This document shows, piece after piece, positions 44,879 to 55,268 of a DNA stretch of 64,000 bases. The stretch spans positions 490,949 to 554,948 of the forward strand of contig NZ_KB892707.1 in assembly GCF_000373925.1 (NCBI RefSeq). The letters are read 5' to 3'. The notes beneath the pieces are model-generated. The model searched no databases. It was given only the letters and a program-made list of their open reading frames with translations, and was not told the DNA's origin. Numbering within the stretch: the first letter of the stretch is position 1; each line of letters begins with the position of its first letter. The DNA comes from Actinopolymorpha alba DSM 45243. Its GTDB lineage: Bacteria > Actinomycetota > Actinomycetes > Propionibacteriales > Actinopolymorphaceae. The translations under genes were made by a program, and so were the position numbers.

Positions 44879-47239
44879 TCAGGCGCGCTGGCTGGTGGTC
44901 TTGGCCATCGGCCCGGCCGCCGGCGACAGGTGCTCCAGGCGTTCGACCGGAGTGAACCGGCCGCTCTCCTCGTCGAGCACCAGTAGCCGCGCGGCCTCGA
45001 TGTCGAAGTACATGCCGACCAGGCGCAGCTCCCCCCGAGCCAGCCGGTCGGCGACGATCGGATAGGTGTGCAGGTTGGCGAGCTGGTGCGCGACGTTGCG
45101 CTGCGACAGCTCCGCCCCCGATGTCTCTGATGACGTCGTGTCACCGTCGTGGGCAGTTCCCGCCGTCAGAGGAAGCCCGTGCCGGAGCCAGCGGTCCACG
45201 GGCGAGGAGAACAGCTCGGTCGCCGGGTCGCCGCCCTGGCTGGGCACGATGGGCCGGGCCCTCGTGAGGTCGTGGAGCTCGCTCAACCGTTTGACGCCGC
45301 CGCAGTGGGAGTGGCCGCAGACGGTGATGGTGTCGACGCGCAGGACCTCCAGGGCGTACGTCAGAGCCGCGGCGACCGAGGTGTCTGTGCCCGCGTCGTG
45401 TTGCGGAACCAGATTGCCGACGTTCCGCACGGTGAAGAGGTCGCCCGGCCCGCTGGCCGTCATGAGGTTCGGCACCAGCCGGGAGTCGGCGCAGGTGATG
45501 AAGAGGTGTGACGGCGCCTGCCCCTCCGCCGCGAGGCGACTGAGGTACGGGCGGAGCAACGGTGCGGCCCGCCGGTGGAAGTCACGAGCGCCAATCAGCA
45601 GGGGCGCGAGCCCGGACCGGTGTGGTGCGCTGCTGTCCGCGCCGAGCACGCCGCGGATGTCCTGCCAGGTGGACCAGGGGGCGAACCATCGCGGCGAGGG
45701 CGCGGGTCCTGGCCGGGTCGGCGGGGGCGAGCCGGCGCTGGCCGCTTCGTACCACCGCTCGTGGATCTCGTCGATGTCCACCTTCCCGCCGAGTCGTTCG
45801 TGGTCGAGCCGCCAGGAGTGCAGCGCGTCGAACGCCGCGTGGTCCATGAAGTCGACGTTGAGGTCGAGGTCGACGTGGGCCCCGCGCGGGATGGCGGCGA
45901 GCGCCGCGATGAACCGGGGTACGGCGAGGAACGTCAGCGATCCTTCGAGGACGACGTGCCAGTAGTTCCCCTGGTTCTCGGTACGGATGTGGGCGCGGGT
46001 CATCCGGCGCAGTGCGAGGAGTACCGCCAGGCCGACGCCAAGCAGGACGCCCTCGACCAGGTTGAGGACGACGACACCGCCGGCGGTCACGGCGTACACC
46101 GCGATCTCCCGGTGGTTCACCAGGTTGCGGATGTGGTGGACGTTGACGAGCTGGACGCCGACGTACACCAACAACCCGGCGAGCGCTGCCAGCGGGATGT
46201 ACTCCAGGAGGCCGCCGAGGAGCAGCGTGAAGCCGACCACCCAGACGCCGTGGAGCACGGCGGACATCCGGGTCCGCGCACCGGCGCCTACGTTCGCGCT
46301 GCTGCGCACGATGACGCCGGTGACGGGATAGCCGCCGAGCGCGCCCGAGAAGACGTTGGCCGCGCCTTGGCCGATGAGCTCCCGGTCGAGGCGTACCCGC
46401 GGCCCGCTGTGGAGGCGGTCGACGGCGACGGCGGAGAGCAGCGACTCGACGCTTGCGACCATGGCGACCGTCACGGCGGCGAGGAGTACGCCCTGCCAGG
46501 CGCCGCTCTCGGGCAGGCGCGGCAGGACCAGGGCCTGGAGCGGGTCGTCTGGCAGCCGCAGCCGCTCGGAGTCGAGCCCGAGCAGGATGGCCACCAGGGT
46601 CACGCCGAGGATCGCCACCAGGGGAGCGGGCACCCGGCGCATTGTGGCGGGCAGTCGCGGCCAGAGGAGCAGGATCACGATCGTGAGGAGTCCGACCGCG
46701 ACGTCGGCCGAGTGCGGCTCGACGATCTGGCCGGGAAGATCCAGGAGGTTACGCACGGCCGAGCTCTGTGATGCGCCGCCGAGGACGACGTGTAACTGCC
46801 CGAGCGCGATGACGATCCCGACGCCGGCGAGCATGCCGTGCACGATCGCGGGCGAGACTGCCAGCGCCGCCCGCGCCACCCTGCTCAGGCCCAGCGCGAT
46901 CTGGATAAGGCCTGCCAGGGCGGTGATGAGGCAGGTGACCGCCCAGCCGTACTGCAGGGTGATCTCGGCGACGATGACCGTGAGTCCAGCTGCCGGGCCG
47001 CTCACCTGGAGGGCCGAGCCCCCGAGCGCTCCCGCGACGATCCCGCCGACGCCCGCGGCGACGAGGCCGGCGATGACGGGGGCGCCGGCCGCGACCGCGA
47101 TGCCGACAGACAGCGGGACCGCCACCAGGAAGACGACCAGGGAGGCGGGGAGGTCATGGCGCAACGTCAGACCATGTTCGCGGTCCGTGTCGCCGCCGGC
47201 TCCCGTAAACCGCCGAGCTGCCTTGGCGAATCGCTCCAT
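44879..47239 (-). CDS. SulP-family anion transporter fused to beta-carbonic anhydrase
   Basis: 786 residues. SulP transporter (about 20-400, 10-14 helices; LRHDLPASLVVFLVAVPLSV, AALAGLLVYVGVQLVNVHHI), a STAS-like segment (about 420-500), a linker, then a beta-carbonic anhydrase (about 545-780) with zinc ligands in FITCADSRLVPN (Cys, Asp-Arg dyad) and VCGHSHCGG (His, Cys). The pairing suggests bicarbonate uptake or anion/bicarbonate exchange, as proposed for the M. tuberculosis Rv3273 type. Start ATG 47239; the upstream in-frame codons are less likely. Confidence 0.93.
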   Translation of the reverse strand: MERFAKAARRFTGAGGDTDREHGLTLRHDLPASLVVFLVAVPLSVGIAVAAGAPVIAGLVAAGVGGIVAGALGGSALQVSGPAAGLTVIVAEITLQYGWAVTCLITALAGLIQIALGLSRVARAALAVSPAIVHGMLAGVGIVIALGQLHVVLGGASQSSAVRNLLDLPGQIVEPHSADVAVGLLTIVILLLWPRLPATMRRVPAPLVAILGVTLVAILLGLDSERLRLPDDPLQALVLPRLPESGAWQGVLLAAVTVAMVASVESLLSAVAVDRLHSGPRVRLDRELIGQGAANVFSGALGGYPVTGVIVRSSANVGAGARTRMSAVLHGVWVVGFTLLLGGLLEYIPLAALAGLLVYVGVQLVNVHHIRNLVNHREIAVYAVTAGGVVVLNLVEGVLLGVGLAVLLALRRMTRAHIRTENQGNYWHVVLEGSLTFLAVPRFIAALAAIPRGAHVDLDLNVDFMDHAAFDALHSWRLDHERLGGKVDIDEIHERWYEAASAGSPPPTRPGPAPSPRWFAPWSTWQDIRGVLGADSSAPHRSGLAPLLIGARDFHRRAAPLLRPYLSRLAAEGQAPSHLFITCADSRLVPNLMTASGPGDLFTVRNVGNLVPQHDAGTDTSVAAALTYALEVLRVDTITVCGHSHCGGVKRLSELHDLTRARPIVPSQGGDPATELFSSPVDRWLRHGLPLTAGTAHDGDTTSSETSGAELSQRNVAHQLANLHTYPIVADRLARGELRLVGMYFDIEAARLLVLDEESGRFTPVERLEHLSPAAGPMAKTTSQRA

Positions 47240-47398
47240 ATGTGACCCCCGAACGCCACGCCCTGATACCTGCTGTGCCCATTGACACACACTCGGTAAC
47301 TGTCGTTGGAGGTACGCGTAGATATGACTTGATAGTTCCTTCTGGGCTCTATGGAAGGGATCACATCACCGCGGCGCGCGGCGTTCCTCGCAAGCTTC

Positions 47399-47430
47399 TA
47401 GACTTTGGCGGTTGCCCACGCGGGGCAACC
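47399..47430 (+). promoter_or_regulatory. -10 element and 5' leader hairpin of the HelD-like gene
   Basis: TAGACT (47399-47404), followed by the hairpin GGTTGCCC-ACGCG-GGGCAACC (47410-47430) just at the expected transcription start. The hairpin is not a match to the rifamycin-associated element. Confidence 0.5.
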
Positions 47431-47464
47431 ACTGTGAGCCGGTCCATCCGGGCAGGGGGAATTC

Positions 47465-49612
47465 GTGGGGCCCGCCACCTCCACCGAGCAAGCTGAGATC
47501 CACCGCGAGCAGCAGTTCGTCGACCGCGTCTACTCCCGCCTGGCGGCGATGGTCGAGAACGCCGGCGCCATCCGCGAGGAGGGCCGGACCCGCGGGCTCC
47601 TCGACTACACCGGCCAGATCAAGGAAGAGGACTACCGGAGCCTCTTCGAACGCGACGTCATGGTCGACCACGCCGTCCGCCGGCTCGCCGTGCTCGACGC
47701 CCAGCGCGAGGGGCTCGTGTTCGGGCGGCTGGACCAGCGCGGGGGCGAGGTCCGCTACATCGGCCGGATCGGCGTCCGTGACGCCGAGCACGAGCCCCTC
47801 GTCATCGACTGGCGGGCACCGGTCGCGTCGGTCTTCTACCAGGCGACGGCCGTCGACCCGAAGGGCGTCGTACGCCGACGCGTCCTGCGGTGCCAGGGCC
47901 AGCGGGTTGTGGGGGTCGAGGATGACCTGCTCGACCCCGACCACGCGGCATCCGACCTCACGGTCGTGGGTGACGGCGCGCTCATGGCCGCGCTGACGGC
48001 AGCCCGCGGCCGGCAGATGCGCGACATCGTGGCGACGATCCAGCGCGAGCAGGACGAGATCATCCGGGCCCCCTCGCCCGGCGTGACGCTGATCAGCGGT
48101 GGGCCCGGCACCGGCAAGACTGTGGTGGCGCTGCACCGCGCCGCGTACCTCCTCTACACCGACCGCCGCCGGATCGCTGGCGGCGGCGTGCTCGTCGTCG
48201 GTCCCTCTCCGGTCTTCATGAGCTACATCGAGCGCGTCCTGCCCTCACTCGGCGAGCAAGAGGCGACCCTGCGTTCCATCGGCGAGATCGTCGACGGTGT
48301 GGTGGCCCGCCGGCATGACCCGTTCGAGGCCGCCGTCGTCAAGGGCTCCTTGCGGATGCGCCAGGTGCTCGCCCGGGCAGCCCGGTCTGATGCCCCCGGT
48401 GCCCCCGATCAGGTCCGCCTCTACGCGGCGGGCCGGATGCTCCGTCTCGGCCCCGCCGAACTCGCGGCGGTACGGAACGACGTCCTGCGGCGGGGCTCCC
48501 GGCGCAACCGCGCGCGGGCAGACGCGGTCCGTGCCCTCCTCGCCGCCCTGTGGCGGAAGGCCGCCGACGGCAGCCCGGTGTCCAGGGCGGAGTTCGAGGA
48601 GGAGCTGTCAGACCGCGACGCCTTCGTGGAGTTCGTCGACGCCTGGTGGCCGATCCTCCGGCCCGAGCAGGTGCTGGGCTGGCTGTCCGACCGCGACCGG
48701 CTGGCCCGGACCACGAAGGGGGTGCTCCGCCCAGCCGAGGTCGACACGCTGGTGGCGTCGTGGGCGGCGACCGAGGGGTTCTCGGTGGAGGACGTCCCGC
48801 TCCTGGACGAGTTGCACGCCCTGCTCGGCGACCCGCCCGTCCCACCCCCGCCCTCGGCCGAACCCTTCGAGTACGACGGCGTACGTGAGGTCACCACGTG
48901 GGCTGATCGGGACCATGCCCAGCGCGGCCGGGTCGACCGTGGGCCGCAGCTCGACGGGTACGCCCACGTCCTCGTGGACGAGGCACAGGACCTCTCGCCC
49001 ATGCAGTGGCGGATGCTCGGCCGGCGCGGCCGGCACGCGAGCTGGACGATCGTCGGCGACCCCGCACAGAGTGCCTGGCCCGACATCGCCGAAGCCGCGG
49101 CGGCCCGGGACGCCGCACTGACCCGTGGCACCCGGCGTACGTTCCATCTGAGCACCAACTACCGCAACTCGGCGGAGATCTTCGACCTCGCGGCCGGCGT
49201 GATCCGGCGCGAGCTCCCGGACCTGCCGCTCCCCGAGGCGGTACGCCAGACCGGACACCCGCCCACCCACCTGGTGATCGAGGCGACCAGGCGCGCGGAC
49301 GCGGTACGCGCGACGGTCGAGACCCTGCTGGACGAGGTCGAGGGCACTGTCGGCGTGATCGTTCCCCAGGCCCGCGAGGCGGAGGTCAGCGGCTGGCTCG
49401 CCGACCTCGCCGCCGTGCACGGCGACCGGGTGGCCGTCGCGACCGGGCTGGCGAGCAAGGGGCTGGAGTACGACGCGGTCGCCGTGGTCGAGCCGAGCGA
49501 GATCGCGTCCGAAAGCCCGGTCGGCCTCCGGACGCTCTACGTCGTCCTTACGCGGGCGACCCAGCGGCTCGTCACGGTGGGCGTCGACGACTGGCTGGGC
49601 ATCGCGGGTTGA
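47465..49612 (+). CDS. HelD/HelR-type RNA polymerase recycling helicase (UvrD-like)
   Basis: 715 residues of superfamily 1. N-terminal coiled-coil (EQAEIHREQQFVDRVYSRLA) that in HelD enters the polymerase secondary channel; YIGRIGVRDAEHEPLVIDWRAPVASVFY, a HelD hallmark; Walker A GGPGTGKTVVALHRAAYLL near residue 213; VDEAQDLSPMQW; LSTNYRNSAEIFDLA; and a C-terminal GLASKGLEYDAV. HelD-class proteins eject stalled RNA polymerase, and HelR members contribute to rifamycin tolerance. GTG start with AGGGGGA upstream. Divergent from SulP. Confidence 0.92.
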   Translation: MGPATSTEQAEIHREQQFVDRVYSRLAAMVENAGAIREEGRTRGLLDYTGQIKEEDYRSLFERDVMVDHAVRRLAVLDAQREGLVFGRLDQRGGEVRYIGRIGVRDAEHEPLVIDWRAPVASVFYQATAVDPKGVVRRRVLRCQGQRVVGVEDDLLDPDHAASDLTVVGDGALMAALTAARGRQMRDIVATIQREQDEIIRAPSPGVTLISGGPGTGKTVVALHRAAYLLYTDRRRIAGGGVLVVGPSPVFMSYIERVLPSLGEQEATLRSIGEIVDGVVARRHDPFEAAVVKGSLRMRQVLARAARSDAPGAPDQVRLYAAGRMLRLGPAELAAVRNDVLRRGSRRNRARADAVRALLAALWRKAADGSPVSRAEFEEELSDRDAFVEFVDAWWPILRPEQVLGWLSDRDRLARTTKGVLRPAEVDTLVASWAATEGFSVEDVPLLDELHALLGDPPVPPPPSAEPFEYDGVREVTTWADRDHAQRGRVDRGPQLDGYAHVLVDEAQDLSPMQWRMLGRRGRHASWTIVGDPAQSAWPDIAEAAAARDAALTRGTRRTFHLSTNYRNSAEIFDLAAGVIRRELPDLPLPEAVRQTGHPPTHLVIEATRRADAVRATVETLLDEVEGTVGVIVPQAREAEVSGWLADLAAVHGDRVAVATGLASKGLEYDAVAVVEPSEIASESPVGLRTLYVVLTRATQRLVTVGVDDWLGIAG

Positions 49613-49866
49613 TCGCGAGCGCGCGGCGCCGGCCCGAGGTGGGGGTGGGCCCGGCGGGCGAAGCCCGTGGGGGCCGGATCCGCAAGGGAGTGGCACCCGG
49701 GTAATAGGGTTTCGGCTAGGAGGCAGGACCTGGGACTCTCTCCCGGATCGGCCCTGACAGCGGGTAGCGGGTGGCTCACCAGCACGAGCGCAAGCTCGCC
49801 GCGAGGGGCCGCGATCCGCGAGATCGGCGCGGGGCCTGTCGTGGTGCTCCGAAGGGGGAACTACAC

Positions 49867-50487
49867 GTGGCGGAGCCGGTTGAGATCCGTGACGTAGGAC
49901 GAATTCTGACGCTGCCCAACCTGTTGAGCTTTGCGAGGCTTGCGGGTGTTCCGCTGTTTCTGTGGCTTGTGCTGGGACCCCGAGCTGATGGCTGGGCGAT
50001 CATCGTCCTCGCGGTGTCCGGTTTCACCGACTGGCTCGACGGCCAGCTCGCCCGCCGGCTCGGCCAGGTGAGCACCCTCGGCAAGCTGCTCGACCCCTTC
50101 GCCGACCGGCTCTACATCCTCGCGGTGTTGTTCGCGCTGACGGTCAGGGAGATCATCCCGCTCTGGCTGGCCGCGCTCATCATCTTGCGGGACGTCCTGA
50201 TGGCCGGCCTGCTCGCGCTGCTCCGGAGGTATGGCCACGGGCCGCTGCCGGTGCACTTCCTCGGCAAGGCCGCGACCTTCTGCCTGCTGTACGCCTTCCC
50301 GCTGCTCTTCCTCGGCGAGGGGACCAACGGCGTCGCCGAGGCGGCGCGGGTCGCAGGGTGGGCGTTCGCCATCTGGGGCACAGGACTTTACTGGTGGGCA
50401 GGGGTTCTCTACGCCCATCAGGCCTACCAGCTGATCCGAGGTCGTACGCCGGCCCAGCAGGCAGAGGAGGGGCGGCTTCGCACCTGA
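49867..50487 (+). CDS. CDP-alcohol phosphatidyltransferase (PgsA type)
   Basis: 206-residue integral membrane enzyme. The CDP-alcohol signature is complete: [10 protein letters not shown]...[14 protein letters not shown] (D-G-x2-A-R-x8-G-x3-D-x3-D). Five to six helices. Sequence type and position resemble PgsA2 (Rv1822) of mycobacteria, whose lipid product is debated (phosphatidylglycerol phosphate or cardiolipin). Start GTG 49867 with GAAGGGGG; the open frame upstream to 49771 is not supported. Confidence 0.9.
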   Translation: MAEPVEIRDVGRILTLPNLLSFARLAGVPLFLWLVLGPRADGWAIIVLAVSGFTDWLDGQLARRLGQVSTLGKLLDPFADRLYILAVLFALTVREIIPLWLAALIILRDVLMAGLLALLRRYGHGPLPVHFLGKAATFCLLYAFPLLFLGEGTNGVAEAARVAGWAFAIWGTGLYWWAGVLYAHQAYQLIRGRTPAQQAEEGRLRT

Positions 50488-50542
50488 CTGGGCGATCCCA
50501 GGTCATGTGGTCCAGGACCGGGAACCACCACGGAGGAGGCAC

Positions 50543-53041
50543 ATGAAAGCCGTCGTCATGGCAGGTGGTGAGGGGACCCGCCTGCGGCCCATGACCACGA
50601 GCATGCCCAAGCCGTTGCTGCCGGTGGTCAACCGCCCGATCATGGAGCACGTCCTGCGGCTGCTACGACGGCATCAGCTGACCGAGACCGTGGTGACCGT
50701 CCACTTCCTGGGCTCGATGGTGCGCTCGTACTTCGGTGACGGCGAAGACCTCGGGATGGACCTGACGTACGCCACGGAGGAGAAGCCCCTCGGCACCGCC
50801 GGCTCCGTCAAGAACGCCGCCGCGGCCCTGTCAGATGACACCTTCCTCGTCATCTCCGGCGACGCGCTCACCGACATCGACCTGACCGGCCTGATCGAGC
50901 ACCATCGGCGTGCCGGCGCCCTCGCGACGGTCTGCCTCACGCGCGTCCCTGACCCGCTGGAGTTCGGGATCACCATCCTGCGCGAGGACGGCCGGGTCGA
51001 ACGCTTCCTCGAGAAACCGACGTGGGGTCAGGTCTTCTCCGACACGATCAACACCGGCATCTACGTCATGGAGCCGGAGATCCTCGACCACGTGGGGGAG
51101 TCGGAGAACGTCGACTGGTCGAGCGACGTCTTCCCTCGTCTGCTCGCGGCGGGTGCGCCGTTGTACGGCTACGTCGCCGACGGCTACTGGGAGGACGTCG
51201 GCACCCATCGCAGCTACCTCAAGGCCAACTACGACGTACTCGACGGGCAGATCGCCATCGACATCGACGGGTTCGAGGTGTCGGCCGGTGTGTGGGTGGG
51301 CGAGGGTGCCGACGTGGATCCGGACGCCGTCCTGAAGGGGCCGTTGTACGTCGGCGCGTACGCCAAGATCGAAGGTGGCGCCGAGCTGCGTGACCACACG
51401 GTCGTCGGCGACAACGTCATCGTTCGCCGCGGCGCGTTCCTCCACCGGGCGGTCGTCCACGACAACGCCTACGTCGGCCCGCACACCAACCTCCGTGGCT
51501 GCGTGGTGGGCAAGAACACCGACGTGATGCGGGGTGCCCGCATCGACGACGGCGCGGTCGTCGGAGACGACTGTGTCATCGAGGAGGAGGCGGTCCTCCA
51601 TCCCGAGATCAAGGTCTATCCGAGCAAGACCATCGAGGCCGGTGCGGTTGTCAACCAGAGCGTGATCTGGGAGTCCCAGGGACGCCAGGCGCTGTTCGGC
51701 CCGCGCGGTGTCAGCGGCATCGTCAACGTCGAGATCACGCCGGAGTTGGCGGTGCGGCTGGCCAGCGCCTACGCGACCACGCTCCGCAAGGGCGCGTCTG
51801 TGCTCACTGCCCGCGACACCTCCCGCTCCGCACGGGCGCTCAAGCGGGCGGCGATCGCGGCGTTCACCTCCAGCGCCCTCAACGTGTGTGACCTGGAGGT
51901 GGCCCCGAGCCCGGTCGCCCGCCTCGAGACCGCTCGCAGCAACGTCGCCGGCGCCCTCCTCATCCGCACCACTCCCAACCGGCCCGACTCGGTGGACCTG
52001 GTGTTCCTCGACGAACGCGGTGCCGACATCTCCCTGGTCGCGCAGCGCAAGGTGGAGCGGATCCTCGGCCGCCAGGACTTCCGCCGGGCGTTCCCCGGCG
52101 AGATCGGTGATCTGACGTTCCCGTCCAGGGTCGCCGACAGCTACGTGCAGGATCTGCTGGCGAGCGTCGACACCTCCGAGGTGGCGGAGAGCCGGCTGAA
52201 GATCGTCGTCGACGCGGGCCGCGGCACGGCCGGGCTCCTGTTGCCCAGCCTGCTCGGCCGGCTGGACGTCGACGCGTTCCTGGTCAACGCCGGCCTCGAC
52301 GAGCGCAGCCCGACCGAGACCGCTGAGCAGCGCACCTCCGCCGTGGCGAGCCTCGCCGAACTCGTGGCGTCGGCCCGGGCCGCGTTCGGTGTGCGGTTCG
52401 ACCCGTTGGGTGAGCGGATCTCCCTGGTCGACGAGACGGGCAACGTCATCGCCGACGAACGCGCCCTGCTGGTCTTCGTCGACCTGGTGGCGGCCGAGGC
52501 CTCGGGCGGGCACGTCGCCCTGCCGGTGACGACCACCCGGGTGGCCGAACAGGTGGCCGCGTTCCACGACGTCGGCATCCGCTGGACGACGACGGCCCCC
52601 GACGCGCTGGCCACCGCGTCGGCCGCGGAGGGCCTGCTCCTCGGCGGGGACGGGCGCGGCGGCTTCATCGTGCCGGAGTTTTCCAACGCGGTGGACGGGT
52701 TCGCGGCGTTCGTCCGGTTGATGGCCGTCATCGCCCGGACCCGCCTTCCTCTGTCGGAGATCAACGCCCGGATCCCGCGGGCGCATGTCGTGCAGCTCGC
52801 AGTCCCCACGCCGTGGGCGAGCAAGGGCGCGGTGATGCGGGCCGCGATCGAGGCCGCGGACGGCCGGCCGATCGACACGACCGACGGGGTGCGCGTCCTC
52901 GAGCCCGACGGCTCCTGGGCGCTGGTGCTCCCAGACCCCACTGAGGCGGTGACCCGGGTGTGGGCCGAGGGGATGAGCACCGAACGCGCCACCGCGCTCG
53001 CCCACCGGTGGGCCGACCTGGTGACCCGGGCCGGCCGCTGA
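50543..53041 (+). CDS. Mannose-1-phosphate guanylyltransferase-like / degenerate phosphoglucomutase fusion
   Basis: 832 residues. N-terminal nucleotidyltransferase (1-230: [33 protein letters not shown]), left-handed beta-helix hexapeptide repeats (about 245-385: [20 protein letters not shown]), then a phosphohexomutase-like domain (about 390-832). In the last, the TASHNP phosphoserine loop is replaced by [10 protein letters not shown], the DGDGDR metal loop by [12 protein letters not shown], and GEXSGH by GDGRGG, so mutase activity is unlikely. ATG 50543 follows GGAGGAGG. Predicted product GDP-mannose or another NDP-sugar. Confidence 0.88.
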   Translation: MKAVVMAGGEGTRLRPMTTSMPKPLLPVVNRPIMEHVLRLLRRHQLTETVVTVHFLGSMVRSYFGDGEDLGMDLTYATEEKPLGTAGSVKNAAAALSDDTFLVISGDALTDIDLTGLIEHHRRAGALATVCLTRVPDPLEFGITILREDGRVERFLEKPTWGQVFSDTINTGIYVMEPEILDHVGESENVDWSSDVFPRLLAAGAPLYGYVADGYWEDVGTHRSYLKANYDVLDGQIAIDIDGFEVSAGVWVGEGADVDPDAVLKGPLYVGAYAKIEGGAELRDHTVVGDNVIVRRGAFLHRAVVHDNAYVGPHTNLRGCVVGKNTDVMRGARIDDGAVVGDDCVIEEEAVLHPEIKVYPSKTIEAGAVVNQSVIWESQGRQALFGPRGVSGIVNVEITPELAVRLASAYATTLRKGASVLTARDTSRSARALKRAAIAAFTSSALNVCDLEVAPSPVARLETARSNVAGALLIRTTPNRPDSVDLVFLDERGADISLVAQRKVERILGRQDFRRAFPGEIGDLTFPSRVADSYVQDLLASVDTSEVAESRLKIVVDAGRGTAGLLLPSLLGRLDVDAFLVNAGLDERSPTETAEQRTSAVASLAELVASARAAFGVRFDPLGERISLVDETGNVIADERALLVFVDLVAAEASGGHVALPVTTTRVAEQVAAFHDVGIRWTTTAPDALATASAAEGLLLGGDGRGGFIVPEFSNAVDGFAAFVRLMAVIARTRLPLSEINARIPRAHVVQLAVPTPWASKGAVMRAAIEAADGRPIDTTDGVRVLEPDGSWALVLPDPTEAVTRVWAEGMSTERATALAHRWADLVTRAGR

Positions 53042-53090
53042 CGCCCGTTGGCCCCGACGCTAATGTGTCCGGCGGACACGCCGTAGGCTC

Positions 53091-54065
53091 GTGATCACCG
53101 CGCGGGATCAGACGTCCGCGGGTCATGAAACGATGGTCGGCATGGCCCGAGGGGAGCGGGAGACGACGACGGTGCGAGCGGAGCCAGCCGCGCCGGCTGA
53201 GCATGGACCAGCTCGGCCGGGAGCCTGGGCAGCCAGCGGGATGGGCCGGCGCGACGACTCGATGTCTCTCATGCGCGAGCTCGTCACCCATGCCCTCGAC
53301 GATGGGTACGCCGCGGCGGCGGCCCGCCGGGCCCCGGGGCAGCCACGGAGCAGGATCGGGGTCGTCGCGACCCTGGTGGCGCTCGCCCTGCTGGGTCTAC
53401 TCTTCACGATGGCCGCCGTCCAGACCCGCCAGACCGCACCGGCCGTTGCCAAGGAGAAGGCCGAGCTGCTCGAACGCATCCGCGCCGAGACCGGCCGTAA
53501 CGACGCGCTGCGTTCCCAGGCCGGCGGCCTGCAGGAGGAAGTCACCCGGCTCCAGAACGACGTCCTCGCCAGCACGGTGAGCGGTCAGGACCTCCGCGAA
53601 CGCCTGGAGGCTCTCGACGTCCTGGCCGGGACGGGCCGCGTCGAAGGCCCCGGCCTTCGCCTGTTGATCGACGACGCGCCCGTCAACGACGTGGCGGGTC
53701 CCAAGAACTCCGACGGCCGGATCCTCGACATCGATCTCCAGCAGGTGGTCAACGGTCTGTGGGCGGCCGGCGCGGAGGCGGTCGCGGTCAATGGCCAGAG
53801 GCTCACGACGATGACGGCGATCCGGGGCGCCGACAAGTCGATCACCGTCGACTACCGCCCGCTGGCCAGGCCGTACGTCGTCGAGGCGATCGGGGATCCG
53901 GGGTCTCTCGAAGCCAGATTCGTCGATAGTCCGGGTGGCGAGTGGTTGTTCAACCTCAAGGCAGTGCACCATATACGTCTTGAGACGTCAGCGGTCGACA
54001 AGTTGACCTTGCCGGCCGATTCGGGAACCAAACTTCGGTACGCGCGGACGGAAGGCTCTCAGTGA
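53091..54065 (+). CDS. DUF881 family membrane protein
   Basis: About 324 residues; start uncertain (GTG 53091, or ATG 53133). Cytoplasmic N-terminus, one helix VVATLVALALLGLLFTMAAV, an extracytoplasmic coiled coil (KEKAELLERIRAETGRNDAL), and the DUF881 domain (GPGLRLLIDDAPVND...LQQVVNGLWAAGAEAVAVNGQ). YlxW/YlxX-like; such genes cluster with division and envelope genes. First of the DUF881-sbp-DUF881 trio, overlapping the next start. Confidence 0.88.
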   Translation: MITARDQTSAGHETMVGMARGERETTTVRAEPAAPAEHGPARPGAWAASGMGRRDDSMSLMRELVTHALDDGYAAAAARRAPGQPRSRIGVVATLVALALLGLLFTMAAVQTRQTAPAVAKEKAELLERIRAETGRNDALRSQAGGLQEEVTRLQNDVLASTVSGQDLRERLEALDVLAGTGRVEGPGLRLLIDDAPVNDVAGPKNSDGRILDIDLQQVVNGLWAAGAEAVAVNGQRLTTMTAIRGADKSITVDYRPLARPYVVEAIGDPGSLEARFVDSPGGEWLFNLKAVHHIRLETSAVDKLTLPADSGTKLRYARTEGSQ

Positions 54066-54394
54066 TCGCGACGATCGGCCTCTTCGTCGGAGTCATCGCG
54101 GGGCTTCTGCTCCAGCCGTCGGTGCCCCTGTGGCTGCAGCCGTACCTCCCCATCGCGGTGGTGGCGGCGCTCGACGCCGTGTTCGGCGGTGTCCGGGCAC
54201 TGGTCGATGGCATCTTCGACGACAAGGTGTTCTTCGTCTCCTTCATCGGCAACGTGCTTGTCGCGGCGTTGATCGTCTACCTCGGAGACCAACTCGGGGT
54301 CGGCGCCCAGCTCTCGACCGGCGTTGTCGTGGTGTTGGGGATCCGGATCTTCTCCAACATGGCGGCGATCCGCCGGCGCCTGTTCAAGGCGTGA
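54062..54394 (+). CDS. sbp: Small basic protein, DUF1290 (YlxX/Sbp)
   Basis: 110 residues, three transmembrane helices; VAALDAVFGGVRALVDGIFDDKVFFVSFIGNVLVAAL is the family core (shown in part: FGGVRALVDGIFDD). GTG start overlaps the preceding stop (GTGA). Function unknown; always found between or next to DUF881 genes. Confidence 0.92.
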   Translation: MIATIGLFVGVIAGLLLQPSVPLWLQPYLPIAVVAALDAVFGGVRALVDGIFDDKVFFVSFIGNVLVAALIVYLGDQLGVGAQLSTGVVVVLGIRIFSNMAAIRRRLFKA

Positions 54395-54406
54395 GTGGGT
54401 GGGACG

Positions 54407-55195
54407 ATGGCCGACAAGGCACGCACGGTGAGCAAGGGCACGGTCAGGCAGACCAACCTCGCCTGGCGCCGGCTCGGCCGGGCATTCCGGCTCTACATCT
54501 CCCGTGCCCAGCTCGCTGGGGCAGTCCTGCTCGCCGTTCTCGGTTTCGCCACCACGGCGCAGGTCCAGTCGTTGCGGGCCGACGACGAGTTCGCGACCGC
54601 TGACCGGCCCGACCTCATCCAGATGCTCGACGGACTCCAGCAGCGCACCCGCCGGTTGGAGGCCGAGATCAGCGAGCTGGAGCAGGCCAAGGCCGAGCTC
54701 GCGTCCGGCGCCGACCGCACCCGTACGGCGGTCGAGCAGGCGGAGACCCGGGCACGGACGCTCGGCATCCTCGCCGGAACGCTTCCGGCGAGCGGTCCCG
54801 GCATCCGGCTCACCATCTCCGACAGCCAGTCCGCGGTGACGGCGTCGCTGATCCTCAACACCATCGAGGAGTTACGCGACGCCGGTGCCGAGGCGATCGA
54901 GATCAATGACAAGGTGCGGGTGGTCGCCGGGAGCTACGTCCTTGACGGGCAGGGCGGAATCCTGGTCGACGGCCTGCTCATCCCGCCCCCGTACACCATC
55001 GACGCGATCGGCGACGCGCGTACTCTCTCGACCGCGATGCGGATCCCGGGTGGCGTGGTCGACGAGGTGGCTCAGAAGGGCGGGCTCGCTACCGTCCTGG
55101 AGCCCCGGAGTGTCCAGATCGATTCCTTGCACCGACCGGTGGCACCTCGCTACGCTCGCCCGGCCCCGGAGAAGGAATCCGGATCCAACAAGTAA
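54407..55195 (+). CDS. DUF881 family membrane protein
   Basis: 262 residues. N-terminal basic segment, helix LAGAVLLAVLGFATTAQVQS, coiled coil (QRTRRLEAEISELEQAKAEL), then DUF881 with GPGIRLTISDSQSAVTASLI and IEELRDAGAEAIEINDKVRV. Second paralogue of the trio; ATG 54407 is preferred to GTG 54395. Probably forms a membrane complex with the other two. Confidence 0.9.
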   Translation: MADKARTVSKGTVRQTNLAWRRLGRAFRLYISRAQLAGAVLLAVLGFATTAQVQSLRADDEFATADRPDLIQMLDGLQQRTRRLEAEISELEQAKAELASGADRTRTAVEQAETRARTLGILAGTLPASGPGIRLTISDSQSAVTASLILNTIEELRDAGAEAIEINDKVRVVAGSYVLDGQGGILVDGLLIPPPYTIDAIGDARTLSTAMRIPGGVVDEVAQKGGLATVLEPRSVQIDSLHRPVAPRYARPAPEKESGSNK

Positions 55196-55268
55196 CACGT
55201 GACCGGTCAGTCCGATCCGGATCGGTCGGCGATTGTCGCGCAGGCGCTCGGAAAGCAGAGGATGTCAG

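Noticed and set aside
47405..47435. Rifamycin-associated element before the HelD-like gene
   Set aside because: A hairpin is present but its sequence does not match the known RAE pattern.
50831..53005. Antisense open frame over the ManC-like gene (724 codons)
   Set aside because: Shadow frame; no recognisable motif or ribosome-binding site.
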